Of a DNA stretch of 64,000 bases, positions 55,990-64,000 are shown piece by piece. Origin of the DNA: Sporolactobacillus spathodeae (lineage in GTDB: Bacteria > Bacillota > Bacilli > Bacillales > Sporolactobacillaceae). The notes beneath the pieces are model-generated. The model was not told the origin of the DNA and did no database searches. It was given only the letters and a program-made list of their open reading frames with translations. Where the stretch lies: positions 1 to 64,000 of the forward strand of contig NZ_JAFBEV010000008.1 of NCBI RefSeq assembly GCF_016908935.1. Direction: 5' to 3'. The position numbers were made by a program, and so were the translations under genes. Positions within the stretch are counted from its first letter, which is position 1. Every line of letters begins with the position of its first letter.

Positions 55990-56757
55990 TTAGAATAAGC
56001 CAAAAAATTTTTTCTCTTTTATCGCTGTAGGTTGCTCGCGCGGAATCTGTTTCCCTTGAACCAATTGTTCCGCGTTTTGGTTGAGTTGTTCAATCATTTG
56101 GAAACCATATTCTTTTTCTATGTATGCTTGCGCCGCCTGCCGATAAAAGGGTCGCTGCGTGACGTTGTGTGCGTCTGAGGCTACAAAATGTGCTAACTGA
56201 TTTTCAAGAAATTGCCGGGAACGTTTTTGTACTTTATTGCCGCTTTTCCCAATCAAGCTGGCTGCGGTAATCTGTGCCAAAGCGCCCTCATTGATGAATT
56301 GATAAAGCCTATCGGGGTGATCGAGGAAGACTTGATTGCGTTCCGGATGCACAATTACAGGCGTGACGCCGTTTGTCTGCAAATTAAAGAATAATTGCGA
56401 CGCGTATTGCGGCACTTGCATGGTTGGAAATTCGACAAGCAGATAATTTCCGGAATTATTGACGGTTAGCAATTCCGCTTGCTGGTCTGGCTCAGCCATC
56501 TCGCCGAACAGCCGTACTTCCTGGCCTGGAAGAATCGTGAGTGGAATCGCGTGTTCTTTCAGCGTTTCATTTAGTTGCGCCACGTGTTGCAGCACATTCG
56601 CCTTCGGGTTTTGCCAATGCCTGTTGCGATGATGTGGGGTCGCGACAATTGCTGTGATCCCTTCGGCAACCGCTTGCTGTGCCATTTCTAAAGCAATTGT
56701 TTCGTTTGCTGCGCCATCATCGAGACCCGGTAAGATGTGACAGTGGATATCAATCAT
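55990..56757 (-). CDS. ywqE: CpsB/YwqE-type tyrosine-protein phosphatase (PHP fold)
   Basis: A 255-residue metal-dependent phosphatase. PHP motifs: MIDIHCHILPGLDDGA at the start, ATPHH near residue 43, GQEVR, VIVHPERN and SDAHN in the C-terminal part. Start 56757 has GGAGG 7 nt upstream. It removes phosphate from the tyrosine cluster of the adjacent kinase and so controls chain length and export. It lies between the kinase gene and ugd. Confidence 0.9.
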   Translation of the reverse strand: MIDIHCHILPGLDDGAANETIALEMAQQAVAEGITAIVATPHHRNRHWQNPKANVLQHVAQLNETLKEHAIPLTILPGQEVRLFGEMAEPDQQAELLTVNNSGNYLLVEFPTMQVPQYASQLFFNLQTNGVTPVIVHPERNQVFLDHPDRLYQFINEGALAQITAASLIGKSGNKVQKRSRQFLENQLAHFVASDAHNVTQRPFYRQAAQAYIEKEYGFQMIEQLNQNAEQLVQGKQIPREQPTAIKEKKFFGLF

Positions 56758-56917
56758 TTGGAATCCTCCCTTCACTGTATCTAATTAACGCAATAAAGTA
56801 AAATGAGCAAGTGTTTCCTGCAACGGTTTCATCAAAATTTTTATAAAGCTTTCGAAAATCGCTACCTATTATTCTGGAACGATTGAATCATGAGATGACG
56901 ATTCAGGAACGAGATAA

Positions 56918-57619
56918 TTAATCATTACCGTAATAATAATAGTAACCATCGGCTTTCACAGCTTGTTTTCCATTGAGTACCACGCCAAGAATCCGCGATT
57001 GGACTTTCATCAACAGGTCTTTGGCACGTATGGCCAATTCTTTTTCGGTTAGACCACTGCGAACGACTAAGACGCTGCCATCACAAAGATGGGATAGGAT
57101 CTGGGCATCGGTTACTGCAAGAACGGGCGGTGTGTCAAAGATCACCAAATCAAAGGCCGCTAACGCGTATTTCAACAAGGCTTCCATCATTGGTGAGCTG
57201 AGCAGCTCCGCCGGATTCGGTGGAATCGGACCACTTGGCAGTACATATAAATTCTTCACGGCTGTTTCTTGTATTGCCGATTCTAAATCGATTTTCTTTG
57301 TCAGGACTGTCGTCAACCCGTTGACATTCGGCAGACGGAACGTGTATTGAATCGTTGGCTTACGCAAGTCGCCGTCAATCAGGAGCACTTTTTTCCCCTG
57401 CTGTGCATTCACCACAGCGAGATTGGCTGCGACCGTTGACTTGCCTTCTCCAGGGCTTGACGAAGTGATCATGATTTTCTTGAGTTCCCCATTTACTTCG
57501 GAGAAATCTATATTCGTTCGTATCGTACGGAACTGTTCCGCAGCCGTTGATTTTGGATTGTGATGCGAGATTAAGTGACGCTGTTTTAAAATATCTTTAG
57601 AGTTTTGCCGAAACATCAT
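56918..57619 (-). CDS. ywqD: Bacterial tyrosine kinase (CpsD/YwqD type)
   Basis: A 233-residue cytoplasmic BY-kinase. Walker A SPGEGKST (residues 55-62), Walker A' VLLIDGDLRKP (78-88) and Walker B LVIFDTPPV are present. The C-terminal tyrosine cluster is five consecutive Tyr (226-230) before GND. The start overlaps the end of the membrane activator gene by 23 nt, with AGGAGG in the overlap, so the two are coupled. It pairs with that membrane protein (58361-57597) to control polymerisation. Confidence 0.92.
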   Translation of the reverse strand: MMFRQNSKDILKQRHLISHHNPKSTAAEQFRTIRTNIDFSEVNGELKKIMITSSSPGEGKSTVAANLAVVNAQQGKKVLLIDGDLRKPTIQYTFRLPNVNGLTTVLTKKIDLESAIQETAVKNLYVLPSGPIPPNPAELLSSPMMEALLKYALAAFDLVIFDTPPVLAVTDAQILSHLCDGSVLVVRSGLTEKELAIRAKDLLMKVQSRILGVVLNGKQAVKADGYYYYYGND

Positions 57620-58361
57620 GACGACCTCCTACGCGATGCGAACTCTCGGAATGACGTGCGTTTGCCTTATTTCGTTTGTCATCCCGCGATGTGATTTCAG
57701 TGACAACACCAAGGACAGGCAGCTCAAGCAACTGAGCCACATCTTCCTCTGTTTTAATCGTATTGTCCAAGTAGTCGAGTAGAAAAGCCAAACCAACCGA
57801 GGCCATTAACCCAACCACGGCTGCGATCGCTAGATTCATTAACGGTTTCGGTTTCACTGGCGCGCTCGCCGCACTGACATTTGCTGGCGAAAGAATTGTA
57901 ACGTTATCAACATTCATCGCTTTCTGCACACGATTTTTGAATGACGCGGCCACGGCGTTGACAATCCGAGCGGATTCTGCGGCATTCGCTGTTTCCGCCG
58001 TTAACGTAAAGACCTGGGAATTTTGTTCCGTCGCGACGGTCAGCATACTCTTCAATTGCGAGGCGTTCATTTTCAAGTCGAGTGCTTGAATCACAGGGTT
58101 CAAAACAGATGGGTTATCGATAATGACGCTATATGTATTCACCAACTGAACATTGGTCTGCACGGCATTTGTCGTGTACAAGCTATTTGTGTCATTAGAC
58201 TGATTGACAAGAATTTGCGTCGAGGCATCATACTTCGGTGTGATAAAAAAATAGGTGACAACTGCGCTCGCTGCAATCGCGAGCATTGTGATGACAAGGA
58301 TTAGCGCCATTCTCTTCTTGAGAATCTGCGCGATTTCCTTGAGGCTAATCGTCTCTTCCAT
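57597..58361 (-). CDS. ywqC: Wzz-type chain-length regulator and kinase activator (YwqC)
   Basis: A 254-residue membrane protein with two spans (about residues 19-40 and 175-197) around an extracytoplasmic Wzz domain (YDASTQILVNQ). A Pro-rich PVKPKPLMN motif precedes the second span, and a cytoplasmic tail activates the kinase. Start 58361 follows GGGGGAAACT. It is the first gene of the exopolysaccharide operon, behind an extended -10 promoter at 58428. Confidence 0.9.
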   Translation of the reverse strand: MEETISLKEIAQILKKRMALILVITMLAIAASAVVTYFFITPKYDASTQILVNQSNDTNSLYTTNAVQTNVQLVNTYSVIIDNPSVLNPVIQALDLKMNASQLKSMLTVATEQNSQVFTLTAETANAAESARIVNAVAASFKNRVQKAMNVDNVTILSPANVSAASAPVKPKPLMNLAIAAVVGLMASVGLAFLLDYLDNTIKTEEDVAQLLELPVLGVVTEITSRDDKRNKANARHSESSHRVGGRHDVSAKL

Positions 58362-58427
58362 AGTTTCCCCCAACTTTTTCAAAATGTAAGTAATCTCATT
58401 TACCAAAACTACTCTATGATGTCTAAA

Positions 58428-58436
58428 ATTATAGCA
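58428..58436 (-). promoter_or_regulatory. Extended -10 promoter of the exopolysaccharide operon
   Basis: On the minus strand TGCTATAAT gives a perfect TATAAT with the TGN extension, 67 nt before the ywqC start. The -35 region is poor, which the extended -10 can offset. Confidence 0.55.
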
Positions 58437-58487
58437 TAGTATGGGAGAAGGATTTACAGATTCTATGTTAAATAATTCCTAACTCTC

Positions 58488-58733
58488 TTAATCATTTTTC
58501 ACGTAATAGATAATATTTTTCGAACGTCCCAAGAACCGCCTGCTCTCATAATAGATACGAAATTCGTCCGCACCCAATTCATCAACGTCTAGCTTCTTTA
58601 GGTGATTCTTTTCTGCAAAGCGATTGGACGCGCTATTAATACCATCCGCTTCAATCTGATCAACCGATGTCCCATACGGATTCGACAGACTTCTTTTCCC
58701 GTCATATTCCAAATAAAAGTTAAACGCACTCAT
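58488..58733 (-). CDS. Small protein of unknown function
   Basis: An 81-residue soluble, charged protein that I do not recognise (YLEYDGKRSLSNPYGTSVDQ, LGADEFRIYYESRRFLG, ending IIYYVKND). ATG 58733 has GGGGG about 9 nt upstream; the TTG before it was rejected. It lies just upstream of the exopolysaccharide promoter on the same strand and may be transcribed separately. Confidence 0.6.
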   Translation of the reverse strand: MSAFNFYLEYDGKRSLSNPYGTSVDQIEADGINSASNRFAEKNHLKKLDVDELGADEFRIYYESRRFLGRSKNIIYYVKND

Positions 58734-58989
58734 CAAACCATTCCCCCGCTCGGCAATCTATCTCTCACTTTTCAGTTACTTAAGTCTTATTTTGATATGG
58801 GACATTAACACTATTTTTCATTATAGCATGGTTGGTTTATGTTTCCAGTATTAATACCAGTTTCTTATCGATGTGGTGAAAAAATATTTCGACACTATTT
58901 TGCAACATTTTCATATCTTCTAGTCAACTATTGTTAGCAGTGTAGAACAGCGGGCATTACACGATCGTTACACTGAGTAAAAATATCTA

Positions 58990-59028
58990 TAAATTGGCGC
59001 AGCCAAGTCCTTTTTTCAGCCAGAATTG
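58990..59028 (+). repeat. Short relic of the dispersed element
   Basis: AATTGGCGCAGCCAAGTCC, TTTTTTCAGCCAGAATTG resembles the left end (hairpin, T-run, AAAATTG) of the elements at 19567 and 31048. Confidence 0.5.
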
Positions 59029-59056
59029 AACCCACACCTTTTTTTGATTGGGTGTG
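59028..59056. other. Stem-loop downstream of the GT39 gene
   Basis: CCCACACC and GGTGTGGG pair across a T-rich loop; there is no U-run directly after it on the minus strand. The rest of 58740-59078 shows no gene. Confidence 0.45.
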
Positions 59057-59078
59057 GGCTATTTGAACTCGAATTCCA

Positions 59079-60557
59079 CTATTTCGAAACCATAATATAT
59101 CGAGGATTGGAATAGATGCTGTGAAAGTGATACGCATGCATTATTTTTTTATTTTCCTGATTATTAGCCATGACGAGTAAACTATTCATCTGGCGATCCA
59201 GCACAAAACCCGTAATTCCAGTATCCTTTGGCTTTAAATCAGCGAACAATAAAGCTGATAAATATGTACTTTGTCTCCAGGTAATCGTATCATCTGTATA
59301 GACATTGGCTAATCGATACTTCGAAGACCGATTTAAATGTTCGAACACCATCTGGATCTCAGATGGCGATTGGGAAGCCGCTGTTCGATAGGTTTTCATA
59401 AAACTTGTATAAAAAGAAAAAACAATAAATAACAGCACAACGATTGTTAATACGGTCTTTTTTAGCTGTAATAATTTATCCACCGCAAGCCCAATAAAAA
59501 GCGATATTGCCGGAAAGAGGATATAGATATACCAATAGAGCTTCGATTTTGCTAATAAAAAGATGATAAAGGGAACAATCAACCAAAGCAGCAGACCGAT
59601 ACCGATGTTTTTATTTCGATTCCAGTTACTCCTATTTAAAAGGACACAAATCGTTAGACCAAGCGCGCAGAATAGGAGAAACCAGTAGGTATCATTGGCC
59701 TCGATAAAATTTAAGTAATAGAGCTTGCCACCCGAATGTGTGTCCAGTACGGACGAACTGCGCCGAATGAGATCATACCGAACCATTTTGCTAAAGAATG
59801 TAAATCGATCAAAACTATAGCGCTTGATTGCCCAAAGCAGGATGGGTACAAATGCCGTAAGAAAAAATATAATAAAATTCCGTGGTTTCAGTTTTGCAAT
59901 TCTACCGGTCATGACGTAATAAAGACCTGCAATGATTAATACAGAAAATGCATGCCAGCTTTTTGTCAGAAAGGCTAATGAAAAGAAGAATCCGGTAAAA
60001 TATAAAAAATAGAATCGTCTCTCTGTCAGTAATAAACTGATCAGTGCGAGCGTGACAAAGAGTAAAAACAAAGCATCTGGATCGGCTGTTCGTCCACAAT
60101 GCAGCAATATGATTGGTCCGCAAGTTGCAAACGATGCGAGCGTGATTAAACCAGCAATTTTTCCAAAACGATAACGAGCAAAAAAGAATAATGCAATCTC
60201 TGTTAACGCAATGGAAAATCCCGAAAAAAAGCGAAGACCAAACACATTAAACCCGAACAATTTATACCCGAACATAATAATCCAAAAACTAAGCGGTGGT
60301 TTCAAATTCCAATAATCCGGAACACCACCGTAATAATTAATAAAGAATTGATGATAGCGTAGCATTTCATAGGCATTGGCGCCGTGTCGCGCTTCATCCC
60401 AATCCCGTATATCAGGAATATTGATTTTATAATAAAGAAGGAAAAGCAGCGAAAGAAACATTAAAGTGGCAATGAGTAAATCATATTTTTTAACAAGATC
60501 AACTAATTTTAGCAATAGATGACTTACCTTCTGATTCAACCCACGTTTCCAGTCCAA
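59079..60557 (-). CDS. GT39-family (ArnT/PMT-like) membrane glycosyltransferase
   Basis: A 492-residue polytopic protein with about eleven to twelve spans. The first extracytoplasmic loop has RDWDEARHGANAYEML with the catalytic acidic residue, and GRTADPDALF lies in the second loop, as in ArnT and other lipid-phosphate-sugar-dependent GT-C enzymes. The start is TTG 60557, supported by GAGGA 10 nt upstream. It would glycosylate a cell-wall polymer, lipid or protein at the outer face. It stands alone between the exopolysaccharide operon and yhgE. Confidence 0.82.
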   Translation of the reverse strand: MDWKRGLNQKVSHLLLKLVDLVKKYDLLIATLMFLSLLFLLYYKINIPDIRDWDEARHGANAYEMLRYHQFFINYYGGVPDYWNLKPPLSFWIIMFGYKLFGFNVFGLRFFSGFSIALTEIALFFFARYRFGKIAGLITLASFATCGPIILLHCGRTADPDALFLLFVTLALISLLLTERRFYFLYFTGFFFSLAFLTKSWHAFSVLIIAGLYYVMTGRIAKLKPRNFIIFFLTAFVPILLWAIKRYSFDRFTFFSKMVRYDLIRRSSSVLDTHSGGKLYYLNFIEANDTYWFLLFCALGLTICVLLNRSNWNRNKNIGIGLLLWLIVPFIIFLLAKSKLYWYIYILFPAISLFIGLAVDKLLQLKKTVLTIVVLLFIVFSFYTSFMKTYRTAASQSPSEIQMVFEHLNRSSKYRLANVYTDDTITWRQSTYLSALLFADLKPKDTGITGFVLDRQMNSLLVMANNQENKKIMHAYHFHSIYSNPRYIMVSK

Positions 60558-61039
60558 TGATAGCTCATCCTCTTGTCATTTATACGGTGCTGTATTAATC
60601 ATTTAAGGTGATATAATAGAGACAAAATCCCCGAGTATCCTCCCTTATCATTTGTCCAAGGTAAGCATTCCCCGGCAGAATCCTTGTTGTATAACACCCG
60701 TCGATTAATTAGCATTCTCAAATTACGGTTGAAATTTCTCTTTTTATTTAAGCCAATCAGAATACTCATTAAAAATTTCTATTTTATACCCTGATATAGA
60801 GCAAATACATCTCGGGTTCCATTATAATGGCTATATTAAAATTTAATGTTGATTTTTTTTAAAGAAATGGCAATATATGAGACACCTGCAGCAAACAAAC
60901 ACACGGCAATTAAAAAAACAGCCGCCTTTAAAGAAGCCATTACTAAGGAACAACTATTTGAATCACTATCAATAGTTATCACCCTTTTAACGAATGGGTA
61001 GTCCAGCGAGTTCGACACACAAAAAACCATGGAGCGTAT
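60558..61039. other. Intergenic gap before yhgE
   Basis: A TATAAT at 60824-60829 is the only promoter-like box I note, with no good -35. A possible 34-residue hydrophobic frame on the minus strand (60940-60836) has no ribosome site. Confidence 0.4.
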
Positions 61040-61045
61040 TTGACT

Positions 61046-63184
61046 ATGAACCTGATCCTTTCTCAATGGAAAGAAATTTTTCATACGCGTACGTTATTCA
61101 TCTCGGTCATTGGCTTGATGTTTGTGCCCCTTCTTTACGGTGGTATTTTCCTCTCTGCATTTTGGGATCCCTACGGGCACGCCAATCAATTGAAAGTCGC
61201 GGTTGTCAATCAGGACAATCACGCACAGTTATCTGGGCGATCGATCGCACTTGGCGGAGTGCTGACGGATAATCTCAAAAAGAATAAAACCTTTCACTGG
61301 GTCTTCCTGAAGGATAGAAATAGTGCTCTAAAAAATTTACAACAACAGAATTATTATATGGTGATCGTGATCCCGCCGAATTTCTCAAACAACGCTGCAG
61401 CTTTACTAAGTGGGAAAACGATGAAGCAAATGACGCTGCGCTATTACACCAATTCAGGCGAAAGCTATACGGCGGCGCAGATGGTAAAAGGGATCATTCC
61501 AGGGATTGATCGACGTATTGCCCGTGCAGTAACCGAGAGCTATGCCCAAACGATGTTTGCGATGCTCCACAAGGTGAATCAAGAATGGAAATTGCAGAGC
61601 CACCGTTTGACCAAAGCCGCCGAAAAAATTAAGCCATTGGTTAATGGCTCCGGGGAAATGAATCAAGGACTGAAAAAATTGGCCAGCTCTTCTTTGCTGT
61701 TTCAGCAGGGGCTGCATCAAGCGCGCCAAGGATCTGCTCAGCTTGATATCGGTATCCACTCACTTCACACCGGCTTAAAGACACTCGACCAGAAAATCTC
61801 CAAGCTTAATCGAGGTCAGAAAAGGCTAAATGCTGGTATCTCTGAAACTGCGGCTGGCGGTCAAAAACTGCATCAGCAAATGAAGAAATTCAATCGCGCG
61901 CAGCAGAAATTCAACGCACAATTCGCATTGATTCTTGATTTTCTGAAGCAAATCTACCCGAATTACGCAGCACAGAATATCTCCAAACAGCAGTTGATCA
62001 CACTACTTGAGACATGGGAAGCGGCAGCGGTGCAAAACCATCAGCCCGTTCCAGCGTCTTTCGAAACTTGGTTAACTCAACTCGGTGCTGATTCAGCTCA
62101 AAATTACAATATTGCTTCGTTAATGGCCGCAACACAAAAAAGCAGCGTGCAGCTGGCAACCAGTGCGCAATCGTTGACGAACGCGTCCCAATCGATGGCC
62201 GATGCCCTCTCGCAAATTAATTCCGGCGCCAAATCAATCAGCGATGGGATGAAAGGAATCCAGCGGGGCAGCGGATTGCTTTACGCGGGCGCCGGAAGAA
62301 TCATGAATGGAAACGACCAGCTGTCCCAGGGACTTGGAATCCTTGATAAGCAACAAGGTAAATTGAGTGATGGTGCGCGTGCGCTTTACTCCGGATCGAA
62401 TCAAATGAACAGCGGAATAAACGATCTGAATCAAAAAATCAATCAATTCAAAACTCAAGTCGCTAATGGCGCCAATACTCCTGATTCTTTTGTTGGTAAT
62501 AGCAAAAAACAGGCTGATCTGCTTGCGAAACCAGAACGTTCTCAAGTTAAAGACTTGAATCCAGTCAACAATTACGGCGAAGGATTATCGCCATATATTC
62601 TTTCGCTCGGCTTATTTGTCGGCGCACTCGCTTTCGCAACATTTTTTCCGTTACGAAAGCCTTCCGAGGAACCAACGTCAAGTTTATTCTGGTATCTCAG
62701 CAAATTCAGTGTGTCTGCCGCTATTTCGATTTTTCAGGCAGTGCTTATCTGCACATTAATGTTGACCGTTGTCGGACTAAAGGTCACGTCTGTCAGCCAG
62801 TTTTACTTCTTTACGATCATGTCTAGTCTTTCTTTCTTCGCAATTGCCCAATTTTTGGGCACAGCGTTTAATAATATCGGACGCGCAATCGGCGGTCTTT
62901 TACTTTTATTACAATTCGGCGGCAGTTCCGGTATTTTCCCGGTGTCCTTAACACCTATATTCTTTCAATGGATTCACGCACTGCTGCCGATGTCGTATTC
63001 AGTCAATGGTCTTAGACAGGTCATCTCAATAGGCGGCGACCCTGTATATCTGCTCCAACAAACCTTGATGCTTCTCTGTATGGGCATTATTTCCATGCTG
63101 CTGACGTGGCTAACCTTTCATCTTTTGCTAAAGAAGAAAAGTTATCTGCTGAACAGTGAAGAAATGAATGAATCGCCTCTTTAA
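61046..63184 (+). CDS. yhgE: YhgE/Pip-family membrane protein
   Basis: A 712-residue protein. One N-terminal span (about residues 15-38) is followed by a long extracellular region with helical repeats rich in Gly, Ser, Gln and Leu (for example QGLHQARQGSAQLDIGIHSL; residues about 190-480). Five or six spans in the last 200 residues form an ABC-2-type permease-like domain. This is the YhgE/Pip layout; Pip of lactococci is a phage receptor, and relatives export type VII-linked or unknown substrates. ATG 61046 is preferred over TTG 61040. It has its own terminator. Confidence 0.9.
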   Translation: MNLILSQWKEIFHTRTLFISVIGLMFVPLLYGGIFLSAFWDPYGHANQLKVAVVNQDNHAQLSGRSIALGGVLTDNLKKNKTFHWVFLKDRNSALKNLQQQNYYMVIVIPPNFSNNAAALLSGKTMKQMTLRYYTNSGESYTAAQMVKGIIPGIDRRIARAVTESYAQTMFAMLHKVNQEWKLQSHRLTKAAEKIKPLVNGSGEMNQGLKKLASSSLLFQQGLHQARQGSAQLDIGIHSLHTGLKTLDQKISKLNRGQKRLNAGISETAAGGQKLHQQMKKFNRAQQKFNAQFALILDFLKQIYPNYAAQNISKQQLITLLETWEAAAVQNHQPVPASFETWLTQLGADSAQNYNIASLMAATQKSSVQLATSAQSLTNASQSMADALSQINSGAKSISDGMKGIQRGSGLLYAGAGRIMNGNDQLSQGLGILDKQQGKLSDGARALYSGSNQMNSGINDLNQKINQFKTQVANGANTPDSFVGNSKKQADLLAKPERSQVKDLNPVNNYGEGLSPYILSLGLFVGALAFATFFPLRKPSEEPTSSLFWYLSKFSVSAAISIFQAVLICTLMLTVVGLKVTSVSQFYFFTIMSSLSFFAIAQFLGTAFNNIGRAIGGLLLLLQFGGSSGIFPVSLTPIFFQWIHALLPMSYSVNGLRQVISIGGDPVYLLQQTLMLLCMGIISMLLTWLTFHLLLKKKSYLLNSEEMNESPL

Positions 63185-63221
63185 AATAATCATTTCAAAG
63201 ATTACGTTCTCTCTATATAAA

Positions 63222-63275
63222 CGAACCCCCTAAAGTTGAATGAACCATTCAGCTTTAGGGGGTTCGCTTTTCTAT
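63222..63275 (+). terminator. Strong terminator of yhgE
   Basis: GAACCCCCTAAAG and CTTTAGGGGGTTC form a stem that extends inward (TGAAT / ATTCA), followed by GCTTTTC. Confidence 0.92.
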
Positions 63276-63392
63276 CAATAGGCTAAATGTAAAAATTTAT
63301 TGACCCAAAAAATTATTAATCTATTTATGCGTATTAATGTTAGGATAGTTTACAGACATAGAAGCAAGGCATCAAATCATATAGGGGGTACT

Positions 63393-64000
63393 ATGAAACG
63401 AATCTATCCTTTTATTCTTCCATTCTTCTGTCTCGTACTTGTTTCCGCGCTTTTTTCTAGCATGGTTACTCCGGTTAAAGCACAAGGCAAGGTCGCACCA
63501 AAATTAAGCGCGAAGGGCAAAGCGGCAATTGTTTCCTACATAAGACATTCAGGAGGTAGTATTACGCTTGTCTATCGTGATCTGACGACGGGTGACGCTT
63601 ACTCGATAAATGGTTCCGCCCCACATCACGCAGCGAGCACCATTAAACTGCCCCTTGTCATGGATGTGATGAATCTTGTCTCCCATCACAAGCTCAGTCT
63701 GAAGCAGAAACTGACCTATCATCGGTATCAATATTGTGACGGCAGTGGCGTGATTCAATATCACAAGGTTGGCAGCAAATACACGATTGCTGACCTTATC
63801 AAAAAAGCCGTCGAGTATAGTGATAATATCGCCTTCATCATGCTTGAAGATCGTGTGGGACGTTCGCAATTCCATCATTATATCAAGCAAATCGGCGGCA
63901 AATATTCCTATCCGCGTGGCATCAATATGACTTCGGCACAGGATCTGACGACGTTCATCACCAAACTCTATCACGATGCAAAGTCCAATGCCTATGATCG
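63393..64000 (+). CDS. Class A beta-lactamase-like serine hydrolase, partial
   Basis: Its 3' end lies beyond the window; 202 codons are visible. A signal peptide (residues 1-30, ending VKA) is followed by the class A fold: the active-site motif STIK (Ser82, Lys85) in AASTIKLPL and SDN (Ser143-Asn145) in EYSDNIAFIM. The Glu166-region and the KTG motif should lie near or beyond the edge, so I cannot say whether it is a true beta-lactamase or one of the related cell-wall hydrolases. AGGGGG lies 4-5 nt before the ATG. Confidence 0.85.
   Translation, partial: MKRIYPFILPFFCLVLVSALFSSMVTPVKAQGKVAPKLSAKGKAAIVSYIRHSGGSITLVYRDLTTGDAYSINGSAPHHAASTIKLPLVMDVMNLVSHHKLSLKQKLTYHRYQYCDGSGVIQYHKVGSKYTIADLIKKAVEYSDNIAFIMLEDRVGRSQFHHYIKQIGGKYSYPRGINMTSAQDLTTFITKLYHDAKSNAYD

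Noticed and set aside
60836-60940. 34-residue hydrophobic peptide on the minus strand, like a type I toxin
   Set aside because: No ribosome site, no antisense RNA signals, and only chance-level length.
63549-63974. Minus-strand frame of 141 codons at the right end
   Set aside because: It is the shadow of the beta-lactamase-like gene, which has a signal peptide and STIK and SDN motifs.

Overview
The window looks like chromosome of a low-GC Gram-positive bacterium, a Bacillus-like or sporolactic bacillus (Sporolactobacillus-like is my guess, not shown). The reasons are strong AGGAGG-type ribosome sites, CcpA cre-like boxes, several LacI-family regulators, a Bacillus-type mhqR/mhqO/mhqD quinone-stress module, a YwqC/D/E-type capsule control module, a YwiC protein and a YhgE/Pip protein. 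No rRNA, tRNA or CRISPR array was seen.

Region by region. 1-270: an array of 21-bp periodic repeats. 272-5319 and 8675-14226: a split regulon for beta-1,2-glucooligosaccharides (esterase, sugar ABC transporter, LacI regulator, GH94 1,2-beta-oligoglucan phosphorylase, GH3 beta-glucosidase), tied together by matching promoters, cre boxes and operators. 5425-7864: a group II intron scar and an AT-rich island with a secreted two-cysteine protein, a small membrane protein and a DsbA-like oxidoreductase. 7896-8605: a RacA-like DUF3967 gene and a second 21-bp array. 14338-16810: fragments of decayed paralogues of mhq-region genes, then a large Apea-like HEPN protein with an SOS box upstream. 17323-21426: the mhq quinone/aldehyde detoxification module.

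21692-27600: a beta-glucoside-type PTS operon with RpiB and an AlsE-like epimerase, suggesting allosides as substrate; its GH1 gene has one nonsense codon. 28023-35461: a LacI-controlled operon with a ribose-type ABC transporter, two M20 amidohydrolases and a GATase1-like protein, substrate unknown. 35989-40850: a YwiC gene, then a gene graveyard (MurP-like PTS fragment, broken RpiR regulator, pieces of an IS66 element) around an intact O-antigen polymerase-like gene.

41020-58436: an exopolysaccharide locus, almost all on the minus strand: chain-length and kinase/phosphatase control, UDP-glucose dehydrogenase (truncated), priming transferase, glycosyltransferases, flippase, acetyltransferase, and a group of DRE-TIM aldolase, CMP-sugar synthetase and GT52-like transferase that may make and use an unusual CMP-activated sugar. 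IS30 and rfbA remnants show the locus has been rearranged. 58488-64000: a small unknown gene, a GT39 glycosyltransferase, YhgE/Pip, and a class A beta-lactamase-like gene that runs off the edge.

A structured element of about 180 bp recurs through the window (two full and several partial copies). Many start codons were moved from the longest frame to one with a good ribosome site; these choices are explained in each entry.
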